NCBI RefSeq assembly: GCF_964340395.1 | Contig: NC_135557.1 | Location: 7,941,709 to 8,005,708 of the forward strand | DNA: 64,000 nucleotides | DNA from: Glandiceps talaboti | Lineage: Eukaryota > Hemichordata > Enteropneusta > Spengelidae | Direction: 5' to 3' | Part shown: positions 46,381 through 59,725 of the stretch, piece after piece | How positions within the stretch are numbered: the stretch's first letter is position 1 | How the letters are laid out: each line of letters starts with the position of its first letter | Made by a program: the position numbers and the translations under genes | The notes under the pieces: model-generated | The model's database searches: none | What the model was told of the DNA's origin: nothing | What the model saw: the letters and a program-made list of their open reading frames with translations, nothing else

Positions 46381-46910
46381 TATGCAAATAAAATGCGACG
46401 TATAAATCGACGAAACTCATTATCTTTTGACAATATTTAACGTAGACGAAAGTGGACGTATGCAAATTGAACGAAAACAGACGAAAACACATTTTAGAAC
46501 GAAAGCCGACGAAAATCTATTGTTATGCAAATGCAGTGACTTATAAATCGATTTGGCCGACGAAAAGCTCATTAATCTATTGATAATATTTAACGTCGAC
46601 GAAAGTGGACGTATGCAAATTTTAGAACGAAAACATTTTAGAACGAAAGCCGACGAAAATCTTTTGTTATGCAAATACAGAGCGACGTATAAATTGACAT
46701 GGACGACGAAAAGCTCATTAATCTATTGATAATATTTAACGTCGACGAAAGTGGACGTATGCAAATTTTAGAACGAAAACATTTAGAACGAAAGCCGACG
46801 AAAATCCATTGTTATGCTAATACGTGCAACGGATAAATCGAAATGACCAACGAAAAGGTCAATAATCAATCGACATATTTGTCTCCAACGAAAGTTGACG
46901 TATGGAAATT
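46381..46910 (+). repeat. Tandem array, period about 143 bases, 3.5 copies
   Basis: Units begin TATGCAAAT (46381, 46524, 46669, 46813) and share CATTAATCTATTGATAATAT, TTTAACGTCGACGAAAGTGG and GAACGAAAGCCGACGAAAAT. Earlier, more diverged units stand at 45255 and 45415. Confidence 0.88.
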
Positions 46911-49227
46911 ATCCTGACAAAGACTAAGTACAAATAACGGTAAAAGGTTGCGTTACTGAGCTGCTCGACAACCTACTGGGGGGGGGGGGGGTTTCCAAGC
47001 TTGTCGAATTCGAAGTAATCTTATAACTTTGTTATGCTACTTATCCTCTCCAGTTTCACCTGCGGCAAAAATAAAGGTTCATAAAAATGTCTTGTCCAAT
47101 CCGTTGAACAAACACAAAACATCAATACTAGTAGTACTCTCGGTTACAACAGTTGTTAAAGGCTTCCTTTGAAAGTTGTCAGGGTAGATAACTGATAAAT
47201 ACAAGTCAAAATGAGGAATGGTCGTTAATTACCGCAAATATTTTAAGTTGAGGGGTAGTACTTTCTAATTATTAAAACAGTACAATCACAGACGTTAGAG
47301 AAGTCTCCAGCGTATATAGTAAAATACAGATACTTTGGAAAGTTAAATTAGAAACGAATGCGACGTTTTGACTAGGACCATGATTTCATTTTCAGAAGAT
47401 GGATTGAAATATCGGATTCGTTTCAAAATAGCTGTATTGTACTGTCCTATTGACTCTCTCGGAACAATTAACAATACATTTTCTATTCTAATTATTGTTT
47501 TTCGCTTGGCTATTTCAAATGCACCGGTGTGTATTGAGCAGTTCTACCAAAATATAGCTCTGTCATATACAAACCAAATAGAAATAATTTTTGGTAAATT
47601 TCACCCCAAACATTTCAACTCTTTTTTGTTGTGATACACTGCATAGTTTCGTTTCCGTTAAAGATGGTTGAACTTGTTGAAATTGACACTTCAATATTTC
47701 AACTGACATCTCATAACATTAATTTGCATACCAACTTGTACAACGTCAGCTAATGATGTCACAATGTTATCAGGTTGAGAGTTTCTTAAAACTATGTAAT
47801 ACCGTAGTTATTGACGTAGAAGTTTATTCACCTGTGCTTTAGACTGGGGCAAACATTTTGTAATTATGTTATCGCAAAGCATGCGCTCTTATGAGAAAGT
47901 CGTGAGGAGAATGCTCACATTCAGGTGCACACATGAGGAAATATTCACTTTTGGCCAAAATTATCAAACACGCTATATATTTGGCTCACGACCAAAATCT
48001 CACCAAAATGTGCCCTCACAGGAGAGGAATTGGCGTGAGGAAATTGTCACCAGTGAAATTTTACTCAGCTGATTGTTCTAGTGTGCTCCTGGCTAAATTA
48101 GTGCTTCTACAGGTGAACACCCACTAAGTAATTCATTGACAATAGCGTCTTCGACGAAAGTCGACTTATAGAAATTAACATGACAAAGAGTAAGTACAAG
48201 TAATGGTACGATATGGTTGCGTAACTGTGCTGGTCGACTACGTACTGGGGAGAATCACCAGAGCTTGTTGAATTCCAAGTACATGTATAACTATAACTAT
48301 CTTTTACTTCTTTCACCTCTGACAAATACGGGTTGGCATAAAAAATGTCTTGTCAAATTCATGGAATTAAAGCAGAACATAAGTAGCACCATTACCGTTC
48401 TTCACTTCCACTTTGAAAGCAACCAGGCTAGACAACCTACGAACGCATGTCCAATGAGGATTAACGGTTTATTTCCGTGAATATTTCGACCTTTTAATTT
48501 TCATAGTTCGTACTTTCTAATTATTAAGTCAGTAAAATATTAGATCTTAGAGAGAAGTCTCTAAATGCCATTGCCAATCAACACAGTTCTACTCTTTGTC
48601 TAGTTACAGTGCAAAGTTTGTCTTCCGTTAAGGATGATTTAACCTGATACTTCAATATTTCAATGGACATCTCATTATAATTTGCATGCCAGAGTCTTCC
48701 AACGTTAGCCAATGACGCTACAGTGTTCTAAAGTTGAGAGAACACCTGTTTCTAAAACCGCCAGCTACTGCTGCAGTGTCTGAGCAATACCACAATTTTT
48801 GATTGGTGGAATCTAAAGATTTGCATATAGAATTACAGATGGTTTCAATGACGTTAAATATTGTCAAAAGACTAATGAGTCTGTATTGTTGTTTAGGTCG
48901 TGTTCAGTCAGGTTAACGTCCGTATTTGCATATGAATATCTCATTAACGAGGGGATCGTAGTTGACCGTCGGTATAAGTGCTTAGGTGAAAACCCTCTAT
49001 TCATTCAGGTTAACGTCTGTATTTGCATATGAATATCTCATTAACGAGGGGATTGTAGTTGACCGTCGGTATAAGTGCTTAGGTGAAAACCCACTAATAG
49101 GACAAAGGGTGAAAAGGTTACAACTGATTTTGGGTTACCGAACTCATTACGAAGTTATGTTCGACCTTTCCTGAATAATACCGTTTGGTGTACATATGTA
49201 TTAATAACATAACCCCACGACCTTGCA

Positions 49228-49370
49228 ACGGATGGTAGGCATACAGAAGTTATTTTCGTGGTTTTGTTTATTCTGCTGTATTTTTACTTGCTATTGCTCG
49301 TGACAATACGGCAGAAGAATAAACCAAATCACTCATGAAAATACCTTCCGTATGCCCTACCATTCATTGT
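49228..49370. mobile_element. Folded MITE-like unit
   Basis: Arms of about 60 bases (TGGTAGGCATACAGAAGTTA, then GTTTATTCTGCTGTATT; and AATACGGCAGAAGAATAAAC, then TTCCGTATGCCCTACCA) are complementary around a loop of about 20 bases. No coding content. Confidence 0.7.
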
Positions 49371-49647
49371 AAGCATTGGGATTCTGTCATAGAATGTGAC
49401 AGTCTAAGATTAAAAGTTTGATGAAATCATATTTCTCACGTGGCTAGCAGTTAATACGATACATGCTCAAAATTCCAAATTCACCACAAGTATGGAAAAG
49501 TTCACCATATAAAATTGTACAATGAACTGTTGATGTCGGTTGGTAGCTTTTCTTGCGAAGAATAGTGTATATGTTATATTCACGTAATTATGTAGTCTAA
49601 TATTACAACAAATGTATAATGTATTCCCCTTTCTATTTATTAACAAG

Positions 49648-49725
49648 GTACAAGAAACGTCAGAGTCAAGACTTTGTAAAACTAGTGTTGCCACAAGAGC
49701 TTTTCTGGAGGAAGGCTATCAAAAC
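49648..49725 (+). CDS. Cassette exon B, unit 3 (26 codons)
   Basis: VQETSESRLCKTSVATRAF to EEGYQN, phase 0-0, AACAAG to GTAAGT. Phase-compatible with the first death-effector exon at 50725. Confidence 0.65.
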
Positions 49726-50168
49726 GTAAGTCATAATCACACAGTTTAGACATATATGTGCAGTAATAAAAATTTGGGGTGATACATACAAGTTGTTCAC
49801 CCATTGTATACAGTTGATTTGACATACACGTAATATTGCAATGAAAAGATCTTTGGCCCAGTAATCGTACCAAGTTCATAAATACATTCTTCAGATCATA
49901 AGATGTCTGCTGAAAGGAAATACCTGACATATAGCCTATATATATAGTATGTCTACAATCCTTTAACTCTTCACGAATGCAAAAAATATATATGTTGCAA
50001 ACATAGCAAATATTTAAAAAATAAAATATTACGATCAATATGGTAATACGATAAATCTGGTGGTAACAATATTCCATTTGTAAAACCATACCACCTATCG
50101 ACTAATGAATTTGGGTGTCATATTTTAAGAATGTTTTTTTTTTTTTAATTATCACATAAAGTCGCCAG

Positions 50169-50263
50169 ACATTACTCTCAACGTTAATGTCGACGTTAAC
50201 GTGGATGGAAAAGGGACAAACAATGAAGAACAATCACCTAAGGAAGACAAAAAACAGATAGAG
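50169..50263 (+). CDS. Acidic-repeat exon, unit 3 (uncertain borders)
   Basis: ITLNVNVDVNVDGKGTNNEE, then QSPKEDKKQIE. The 3' border here is AGAG|GCAAGT, close to the ideal for a GC-AG intron. Coding bases are almost unchanged from unit 2 although the surrounding introns differ more, which hints at constraint. The entry phase does not fit exon B. Confidence 0.4.
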
Positions 50264-50422
50264 GCAAGTAATAATAGCCACAGAAAAAGGTTTTGGTAGT
50301 AACAAAACTTAAATCCAAGGGAAGTAGTTAATTAACGCACAACATATATTGATTTGTTATACTGCGACAATCTATGAGAGGTGACGCTGTTTATTATTAT
50401 TATTGCTTTATAAAGTGGTGTG

Positions 50423-50654
<232 letters not shown>

Positions 50655-50724
50655 ATTTGAGTTCGTTGCTCCATGTCTTCTACATGATACTTGTGTTAGT
50701 GTTTATACCTTTGATGATTTTCAG

Positions 50725-50812
50725 CCCCCAGACAGTGTTGATAGTCAGAACAAGTCATTGTTAGACCCATTCCACGAATTCCTCCTGGATCTATCAAATT
50801 ACATAACTGACG
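50725..50812 (+). CDS. Death effector domain, first exon
   Basis: TTTTCAG to GTAAGT, phase 0 to 1. The peptide PPDSVDSQNKSLLDPFHEFL then LDLSNYITD gives a short linker and helix 1 of a death effector domain (compare the start of FADD- and caspase-8-type domains, where a DPF/F-x-x-L-L helix opens the fold). It joins in phase to the exon at 51667. Confidence 0.75.
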
Positions 50813-51666
50813 GTAAGTGTAATTCTGCATCCACATAACATTACGCGTGAAGATGTCTGACATTGGGGAGAGGTAGTCGAAGTGTATAGTACATGGGACG
50901 AAGCGAATAAGCACGGGGTACATTTTATGCATAACAATATCAGTTTAAGAATTAATCAGAACACAACATAATCTTCATATTTCACAAAAAGCTGGTTCGT
51001 TTGCACGTCATGCCACACAAATAGTTGATACATTTATTATACATACTGTTTGGAAATGGAATTGAACTTGAATGGACTGGCTACGCTACCAAATCATGAA
51101 CATTTTTATTTATTATAGAAATTAAAAGGTTTCACAAAATTAATAAGTTTCAAGCCTTTTTATTCAAATGTATCCACCTACCGAAATACTATCACCTGAA
51201 GTCAGTAATCCGGGTCTTCCAAATTATTTAGTAGAAATTGAAAACATAGAAAATAGATGGGTGATACTGTTTCGGTTTATATATTCTTTTCTTGAAATGT
51301 TATAATTCACGGAAAATAGGAGAGTTTTTTACCGTCAATAAATGTATTTACATGGTGTTTCCAAACAAAACGTTAACTATGTTTTTCCCATTATCATACT
51401 TGTTAACGACAAGTAGTCACTGATAAAACCCCTAACGTAGTAATTACTGTGATACTGTGTTTTCATATTATTGAATTGAAATGACATCATTTGACTACAA
51501 CAATTTATACTGTAGGGGTTTTTCCAGTGGCTGCTTGTTTTTAGGAAAGTGTTAGTGAAGGGTAACATATAAGTAACATTTTATTTTGAAACAAAAATGA
51601 CGAAACATAGTTACAAATTCCAGACCATATTCCCTTTAATGTTTTAACTTTAATTTATTTTCGCAG

Positions 51667-51860
51667 ACGAATTAAAGAGGTTGAAGCACGTTTTACAATT
51701 TTCAATACCAAAGGGAGCTGCTGACAATATTACTACGTCTTACGGCTTGTTCAGTAAGATGATGGAAGAGGGTCTTCTGAAAAAGACAGATACGAAAGTT
51801 CTTAAACAAAAACTAATTGTAATTGGGAGGAGAGATCTTGCTCATAAACTTGCAATGCGG
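51667..51860 (+). CDS. Death effector domain, second exon
   Basis: TCGCAG opens phase 1: DELKRLKHVLQFSIPKGAAD, TSYGLFSKMMEEGLLKKTDT, VLKQKLIVIGRRDLAHKL. This gives helices 2-6, including the L-F-x-x-M-x-x-x-G-L-L helix and the R-x-D-L motif (RRDL) of the charge triad. Death effector domains assemble homotypically in apoptosis and NF-kB signalling, with FADD, caspase-8/10 and c-FLIP as known bearers. The end is either the donor after ATGCGG (GTAATG, phase 0, which fits the exon at 56968) or a read-through stop at 52008-52010. Only one copy exists in the window. Confidence 0.8.
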
Positions 51861-52369
51861 GTAATGTGGTTTATGTTTCCAAGTGTGACAAGAGACGGTC
51901 ACCCAATGTCGCACAAGCTCAACAAAGTATCATCGTTTGTTTCGATGAAAAACTCTCTCCTCTCCCCCTTAACGAAGTTGACAAGTGCGACATCAAACGT
52001 TTTTATATGATGTAAACTATGATGAAAACTGTAGCAGTCACACAACTACGATCAATGTAATGTAAACACCTGATTGTAATCATTAAACTACTACCAGAAA
52101 CTATATCTCACCAGCGACATATCTCAAACAAGTCAATTGTTATCAACTTATCAACATCTCGGTAGTAAATACAAAAAACTGTTATCATTGGAGTGAATGT
52201 TTTCGTCGAATTTGTTTAGATGTTTAAAAATAAAGTTCAACAATCGCATTGACGCCACACTCCCTCCCCCCTAAACGAACGAAGTACGCTTATTGAGCTT
52301 TTGTGACATTGTGCAATCGTCCCTAAAGTACACGATGTGTAAAACAAATTACTACGATTTTACCTTCAG

Positions 52370-52413
52370 TGCGGGAAGGTTATAAATAAGGGATGAAACA
52401 TCTGTGTATGTAT

Positions 52414-52458
<45 letters not shown>

Positions 52459-52870
52459 TGCGTCTGTCTGTCTGTCTGTCTGTCTGACTGTCTGTCTGTC
52501 TGTCTGTCATCGTTTTCTTAAAAACATCTGGCTCAATTCAAATGAAATGTTGTGCACACATGCTCTTTAGTGTAATGGCTAGAACTCATTAAGTAAACAT
52601 TCATGAATGAATGCATTCTTCAAATTCAAAATAATTTGGTACATACATTGATAACAACAAAGTGCCGATGACATACAAAGTCTGGTAACATAGCTTTCAG
52701 TTTTGATGATTCATTTGTATAATTAATGATTTTCAATAATTATGCCATATCTTAAGAATACATGCTTCAAATTTAATATAGTTTGGTACATACTTCAAAC
52801 AAAACATTTTCAATTTTTATTTGTATAATTAAGGCTTTTCAGTAATTAGGCTATATATAAAGAGTGCAAG
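52370..52870 (+). repeat. Dispersed (GT)n(CTGT)n-headed repeat, copy 4
   Basis: GT and CTGT tracts, then CTGGCTCAATTCAAATGAAA, CTCTTTAGTGTAATGG and the AT-rich body. Part of unit 3. Confidence 0.8.
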
Positions 52871-54115
52871 CGTCAAGTTCTTGATACCACGCTGCACAGA
52901 GATGAATGGCAAGGCAATAATGTGTTACTGAAGAGCCTCGTTCTGGCGTACGCATTCACAACTGCTGCCTTTTCAACACACGCCTACACTGACATTTCCG
53001 TGGCCTACGACCCCGTAAATGTTTTGACTAAATGTTCAAGGTACTTTTTTCTTATTATTTATAATGTATTAACCGCCACATACAGTGCATATTTATATAA
53101 ATAAACTTCATAACAGGAAATTTGCAAGTTGTTGTCAAAATACGGTCTATGCTAATGACTATGGCTATGTTGTGTCTGTGTTGAACATAGTATGGTCGGC
53201 AATATAGGTTTCCATGTTTGAAACAACAATTTTGTTTAATTTCACTATATGTGCCAAAGTTGATGTTTCTACCTTACTTAGTCTATATTCCGTATATATC
53301 TCAATCTGACCTTGCAAGTTCTCAAGTTAATGATTGTGGGCACGTGGTGTCTGTGTTGAACTTGCCTATGACTGGCGAAATGGGTTTATATTTCAACACA
53401 AAATGTTGAAGACTAAATTTTTAGTTTATACCCATTACATGGACCAATATTGACGTCTTTACCTTATGTGGTCCATAGATTTTACGGATTTCAATTTGAC
53501 ATGTAGTTATATAGTTACTTAGACTGGGATGTAACAGTGTAGTATGCATACCCATAGGGTTGCTATGCCTTGAATATATTTGTACAGTATCCGATAGCAG
53601 CAATACAGGTTATAAAATGTTAGGCAAATCAACCTAGTTTTTAATGATTGCAATTTTGTTCATATGACTACTCATATAATATGCAATCAATGATCTATAT
53701 TTCGCTCTTCTGTGGAGAATGAGTTTATTTTGCCTGTTTGTTTGTTTTTGTGTTTTGGGCAAGTCTTACCAACACCGGGGTCACAATCTTACACGGTATT
53801 CATTCCTGAAAAAGCTATAAATTATATCCAAACTCCAAAAAGAGTGTGTGGAGTGACGATATTATATTTTCTCTCGAACTAGATAATAAAAAATACATAA
53901 ACGTCGATTTTTGTCCTGATTGAAATGCATGTAGTCCAACCAACAGCCACATTGTATATTCCCGCCCAAATCGGAAACTTCGCAAACACATGCAGTCAGG
54001 GTTTATTTGGGTGTTTTTAATATAGTTCTTGGTCGTTGGTATTGCTAGTAAAATTACAAAAAATAAAATCGAGTTCTGTTTTCTCCAAAATGTATGTTAG
54101 CTACTATATACCACA

Positions 54116-56967
54116 CAACGAGATTGGCAGCCATATTGATTATTGCAAGTGTGAACTATAGTGTCGTGTTTCATGGATACCTTGAAACGACCAAAATCAA
54201 ACAAAAACAAGAAATATACGATGTAAAACAAAAAATCGCTAATTTTGAAACATAGTGGCCACGATTCTATAAATCGTACAAATGTCATTGTACCAAAAAA
54301 TTGAGTTAGCACACATGGAATGGATCATATAAAAGTCACTAAAACACACTATTGCCGTAAATTTACCTACCTTCATAAAAACGACACAACAGTCGATAAC
54401 TTAAAATTCTGTAGTGATACGGTCCTCTATTTATCGAGCGAAACCAAATATGCCAGGCTCTCCAACAGTGTAATGATGGCATCGCGGATTTAAAGAGAAA
54501 TCTCATCAACATAATATTCGTACCCCAGTTTATAGACTGCACGTCTCATACAGTTTATTCACGTAATGCTCAGTTTTAACGAGTCATTTGCATAATTAAT
54601 GATATTCAGTAATTATACTTTATCTTAAGAATGCATACTGCAACGTCAACATTATTGGATACAAAAGTAAATGTGCTATATGCTGTTTGATAATGTAGCT
54701 TTTGATTGTAATGATTAATTTCCATAATTAAAATATTCAGTAATTAGGCTAAATCTCAAAAATGCACAATTATAATTCAATATAGATTTATTCATCAACC
54801 ATAACAAAGTGCAACACTTCTATTAAAAAAAAGCTATGTGATGTCCAAGTTAAATCCTAACCTATCTAGATATGGCATGCTTTGTTTTTTGACGTAATAT
54901 CAAACTATGATTTCGAATTTTGAACATTTGTTTTACCTTCCATAAGGAAGGTTATGTATTAGGAATGAAAAGTCTATGTTAGTTAGTTATTTCAGTAAAG
55001 AGCCACAACCCATTGTACAAGGGATGTGGTATTTCACACAACAGGACAAGATTGGTCATAAAATTAAATATGTACAATAAATAAACAAAAGAAATAACAA
55101 CATTTATAAGTGTCACTCATAACTGGACATAATTCTCAGAAGTCTTTAATGGACATATAAAAAAGTGGTACTCATCTTCTACAATGAGTTATGAAGAGTA
55201 CAAAAACAACAGTTACGATTCTCACGAAACACATTTTCGTGTCTTCCTGTTTCATTTTTAAGCTTGCAAAGAAGTAAGCAACGATTTGGGCCAGACATGT
55301 AATACAAAAGCTGTTCAACGGGCCCGACCTATTCATATTTTTGGAATTTCAATATATTTTATGTATAGGTTTTCCTTGTTGGGATGGGCAATATATACTC
55401 ATGTGGACTTCGGATGTCAGTAAAATGCACACTTTGTTTCAAAATTTAGGAGATTTCTTTATATATTCTGAAAGATACATGTAACAATATACATCTTAGT
55501 CAATTCCAGATTATATATCTTATGCAGTGGTTTACTTGGCTCTGATGATTTACACAAGAGTGAATTGAGATTGAACTAAGCTTGCATATCTAACGTGCAC
55601 TAAAGGAAAGCTGAGCATTCATTAGGCCATCAAAAGTCTGTTTGTCTGAAAGTCTTGGTATGTTTTGCTCTTTATTTGCCATTTTTTGGAACCAAATTGA
55701 ACTTCAGGAGACGTCATTTACCAAATGCACATCCGCAAAATATATTTCAGCTTTGCCACAACAAAAAACATTTCATGCATAGCTTGATAATATGTACTGC
55801 ATAGCATAATTCTCAATTATAGTATTTTAATACCATATTCCAGCATGGTAAGACTTTAAATTGTGTCTATGGTTTGGTATTTTATGCCTCTAATTTGCCT
55901 CCTACATTTCAAAAATAAAATCATCTTTGGAAGCGTCTCCTTCCAATCAGTAGCAATCATAGTGATAATTGTCTTTCTCCCAAAATAAGATGGAAAGTAG
56001 CTGGCTAAGTACCTCCCTGTATAGGTTAGAGCTCATTACCAGACACCTCTCTTTGCATGCGAAAACCACATCCTGTGTAAAGTAATCTCGTTTGGCCTGT
56101 TGTTGTAGTAGTTGGTTAATGGCAAGAAGTGATTAGGTTTTGGTAAGCAATACACGAACATTAATAAGCTATTTCTGTTATTATATTAGTTTTCGGTAAT
56201 TAGGCTATATCCAAAGAATGCACGCTTCAAATTCAATATAATTAAGTACATACACCAATAGAGTGAAATAGGTTACCAAGATCAAAAGTTTACAATGGAG
56301 GCCAGGAGAGCAAACTCAAAACGTTGTCTGGTTCGATATAATATATTGGATGGGGGTGGGGGTGTTGTAATATTTTGTGTATGTCAATTTCCTCCGACTC
56401 ATGGCACCCTCTCAATTCTGCCTTATTATTTGCATGACCACAGGTCAGGTACAGCTAGCACGAAAGTTTTCTACCTCCCTGCTTTCACGAAATTGCCTGT
56501 TAATATACCATAACCATTTGCTATATGTCTTAGTCTTAAGTAACTATCGAATCCTTACCTTATATTGGAATGGGGCAAATAGTCAAATGAAATACTTAAT
56601 GAATTATATCTTTCAGCTCAAATGTACATTTCACTTGACATAGGAAGAAGACAAATCAAGTTCAAGAGCAACAGCCATAATAAAAAATGTCATGTTTTAA
56701 TTATGTGGTTAATATCCAACCAGAGTAACTTTCGTGTATTCAATTTCTATACAAGTATTTACAACATAATATATACCAATAATTTTTTTTTTCGCAAATA
56801 TATGAATTAGATATTTCGGGTAATTTATCATGTTCAGGCGACTTGGTGCTTAACATTATTGATCTAATGGTAACATTATTCTAACAATTTGTCAAATCAT
56901 ATCAAATAATGAGCATTGTTATTTAAGATCCTAAATCATGTCTCTGTTATGAATTATATAATTGTAG
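54116..56967. other. Non-coding stretch between the cassette array and the basic exon
   Basis: I find no exon with matching borders or a domain. It contains short AT-rich pieces related to the dispersed repeat (54560-54800, 56110-56270) and a half-copy of a CCATAAGGAAGGTTATGTATT motif at 54940 also seen at 58041. Confidence 0.5.
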
Positions 56968-57057
56968 CCACCAGACGGTGATGTCAAAGGTCATGTACCT
57001 GCAAAGAGATATAAATTTGGAGAAGTCTTGACTAGGAAGAGGAAAAAGCAGACTGGG
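56968..57057 (+). CDS. Basic exon, copy 1 (30 codons)
   Basis: ATTGTAG to GTAAGT, phase 0-0. PPDGDVKGHVPAKRYKFGEV then LTRKRKKQTG. The KRYKF and RKRKK clusters look like a nuclear-localisation or nucleic-acid-binding patch (inference). It is duplicated at 62739 with coding sense kept. In phase with the death-effector exon, so it may be the next exon of that gene. Confidence 0.6.
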
Positions 57058-57179
57058 GTAAGTTGTGATAAATTTCTGAATCGATTCATACATAAACTCA
57101 GTCACTAAACGAATCAAGCAGTTAGTTAAAATTATCATCCTTTTACCTAGGAAGGTCATATTTAAGGCTGGATAATGTG

Positions 57180-57226
57180 TGCATGTGTGTATGTGTGTGT
57201 GTGTCTGTCTGTCTGTCTGTCTGTCA
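57180..57226. repeat. (GT)n(CTGT)n tract
   Basis: Same simple-sequence head as the dispersed repeat; the homologous place after the second basic exon is a pure GT tract at 62955-63038. Confidence 0.85.
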
Positions 57227-57419
57227 TGGTTTTATAATAAAACGGCTTGGTCGTTGCTATGCGATGGAGCGACCTCTGTCAACGGAAGGTGTATAAGTGT
57301 TGGGTCAAGTTTTTTCACGCTACTACATAACTGGTGTACCTTATCTTCTTGTATTGGCTAGAATTTGGCCATTTGCCTCATTTATGAGAGTTTCATTGAA
57401 AGGCGAATATCGTTACTGA

Positions 57420-58010
57420 ACCCTTACAGCCAATAGGATCATATAGAAACCTATATAATCCTATAGTCGAGTTGGCTTATAGAGATAGTCATGCAAATAA
57501 ACACCTATATCATCCTATAGACAAACTGACATATAGATATTCATGCTAATAGATACCTATCTAGTCCAATAGATGATTTGGCCTATATACATTCATGCCT
57601 ATAGAAACCTAAAGGTTAGTTGGCCTATAGACATTCATGCCTATAGAAACATATACGCTATGAGAGTAGTTGGTCTTTAGACATCCATGCCTATAGAAAC
57701 CTAAAGGCACTTTGGGCTATAGCCATTCATGCCAGTAGAGACAAGTAGACCACTATAGACGAATTGGCCTATAGACATTCATGCCAACAGAGATGTATAT
57801 AATCATATAGGCAAATTTGCCTAGACATGTATGCCTAGAGAAACCTATAGAATCCCAAAGACGAATTGGCCCATAGACATTCATGCCAACAAAGACATAA
57901 AATTATACACGCTAATTTGCCTATAGACATGTATGTCTATAGAAACCAATATAATTATATAGGCAAACTGGCCTATTGACACATATGCCTATATTAGTAT
58001 ACCTTAATCC
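57420..58010 (+). repeat. Degenerate minisatellite (GGCCTATAGACATTCATGCC)
   Basis: About nine units of 60-70 bases, each with GCCTATAGACATTCATGCC and ATAGAAACCTATA. A related short stretch lies at 61565-61645. Internally palindromic words (CTATAG) make it fold easily. Confidence 0.88.
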
Positions 58011-58029
58011 GGTGCTTTTTGGGAATGCA

Positions 58030-58310
58030 TCATATTTTCTTTCCATAAGGAAGGAGATATTGTAGGGGGTGGAAAATTATGTGTGTGCCTGCCTGTCTGT
58101 CTGTCTGTGTCATCGTTTTCTCCAAAACGGCTGGCTCAATTCGAACGAAATTCGGCACACATGTTTCATAGGGTAATGGCAAGAACTGATTAGGGTTTGG
58201 TAACATCCCATTGATATTAATGAGCAATTTACGTAATTAATGGTTTTTGGTAATTAGGCTGTATCTCAAGAATACACGCTTCGAATTCATTATAACTTGG
58301 TATTTGCGAT
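58030..58310 (+). repeat. Dispersed (CTGT)n-headed repeat, copy 5
   Basis: CCATAAGGAAGG, CTGTCTGTCTG, GCTGGCTCAATTCGAACGAA, AGGGTTTGGTAAC, TTAATGAGCAAT and GGTAATTAGGCTGTATCTCA. The fullest view of the family's left end outside the cassette. Confidence 0.75.
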
Positions 58311-59100
58311 ATCACAGCACATCTGTACGATTTATCTTTTAATTTAATATAATAAGTTATTGGCACATTTTCCGAAATTACATGCCATGGCCACACAAAA
58401 GAAGTTTGTTGTTTCTAGTGAGGAAACGTTGCCTTAACTGGTGACACAACGTGAATTATTTTGTTAATTGTTCATGATTACTCTGCAGTTGCCTTCCCCG
58501 AAGTAGCAATTACTTTGATCTGCAGTCTCCATTAGCTGGACAAACATGAGAAAAAAGATCAAGGCGGGATATTTAAGTGATGCAAACTCACCAGAAAACA
58601 TTTTTTTTCTTGGCCTTAAAAAATGTTTACCATGAGATCTTTGTTACAACTTTCTATGAAATCTTCCCATGCCTGTGAGATCATAAATATTGGCATTCAT
58701 GGCTTTCTAAATTTACTGGAAATGGATGTGACCACCTTAATAAGGACTTTGTTAAGGCCACTAATACCCACCAATGGAAAAATACTGATTCTGTCATTGA
58801 ATGGTTCACATCGATTACCAATAGCAATCATTCTCTTTCCACGCATTTTTTGTTCACGTTGTAATTGAATTCTACCCATTAATCACTCAGAACCTCCTAG
58901 ATGAGGCACTTGACTTTGCATCGAATGTTACAACTATCACGAAAAAAGAAAAGGAAATAATTATGCATACAAAGAAACCCCTACTTTTCCAAGACGATTC
59001 ACCATGGCACATTTCTAAGCCACCTTACCTATTTGATATGGGCTGCTACGATGGAGCAGAAACTTGCAAACGTATATAGTCCATGGGCCGACCCTCCTAA
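58311..59100. other. Non-coding stretch
   Basis: No recognisable gene, domain or repeat. The two overlapping ORFs near 58623-58879 are short, on opposite strands, and lack splice borders or motifs. Confidence 0.45.
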
Positions 59101-59109
59101 TTCACTTTG

Positions 59110-59725
59110 TTGTAGGGGATCTTGGTGACTACAGGATCTTTGCAGATATTATTTGCATATAGTATGCTAATACCAAATTTAAATTGTTCTACAAAATATG
59201 TTTGCACATATTTAATAAATTTGACTAAAACTGTCATTTTTTTACTTTTTTCACCCATAATTAACATTTTTGACAAGAATCTTGAGGTCTTCAAGATCTT
59301 GGTAGATATTTATTGCTCATTGTATCATTATAACAAAAATGGATACTTGTAAAAAAAATTAATATTAAATATTTGGTAAATTTGACCAAAAATGCTGTTT
59401 TTTCCCTTTTTTTCACCCAAGATCAACATTTTTGTAAAAGGTCTCCAGTCTACAGGATATTAGTTGATATTCATTACTTATAGCAATCAAATACTGAAAA
59501 TGAACACATTTATTGGAATTCATTACCTATATTTAGTAAATTTGACCAAAACTGTCATTTTATTTTTACTTTTTCACCCAAAATTAACATTTTTGACAAG
59601 AATCTTGAGGTCTTCAAGATCTTGGTAGATATTTATTGCTCATTGTATCATTATAACAAATATGGATACTTGTAAAAAAAAATCAATATTAAATATTTGG
59701 TAAATTTGACCAAAAAATCCCTGAG
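59110..59725 (+). repeat. Tandem repeat, period about 170 bases, 3-4 copies
   Basis: Units share TTTGACCAAAACTGTCATTT, CACCCAAAATTAACATTTTT, GACAAGAATCTTGAGGTCTT and TTGGTAGATATTTATTGCTC. The middle unit is more diverged. Confidence 0.88.

Larger units (their letters stand above)
45193..49105. mobile_element. Inverted-repeat element, about 3.9 kb
   Basis: 45193-45350 (GTGGGTTTTC, CGACGGTCAACTACGATCCC, GACTCATTAGTCTTTTGACA) is the complement of 48865-49100; the right end is itself tandemly doubled. Inside are a 143-base array, a direct duplication (46900-47770 with 48160-48740) and a transposase-like fragment. Likely a decayed DNA transposon with its own internal rearrangements. Confidence 0.55.
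39720..49385. mobile_element. 9.7-kb block of nested repeats inserted in unit 3
   Basis: No counterpart in units 1 and 2. It contains two inverted-repeat-bounded segments (40310-43440 and 45193-49105), a 143-base tandem array and a folded MITE-like unit. Apart from a transposase-like fragment at 45806 I see no credible gene; ORFs of 60-130 codons here have no recognisable domain. Confidence 0.7.
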
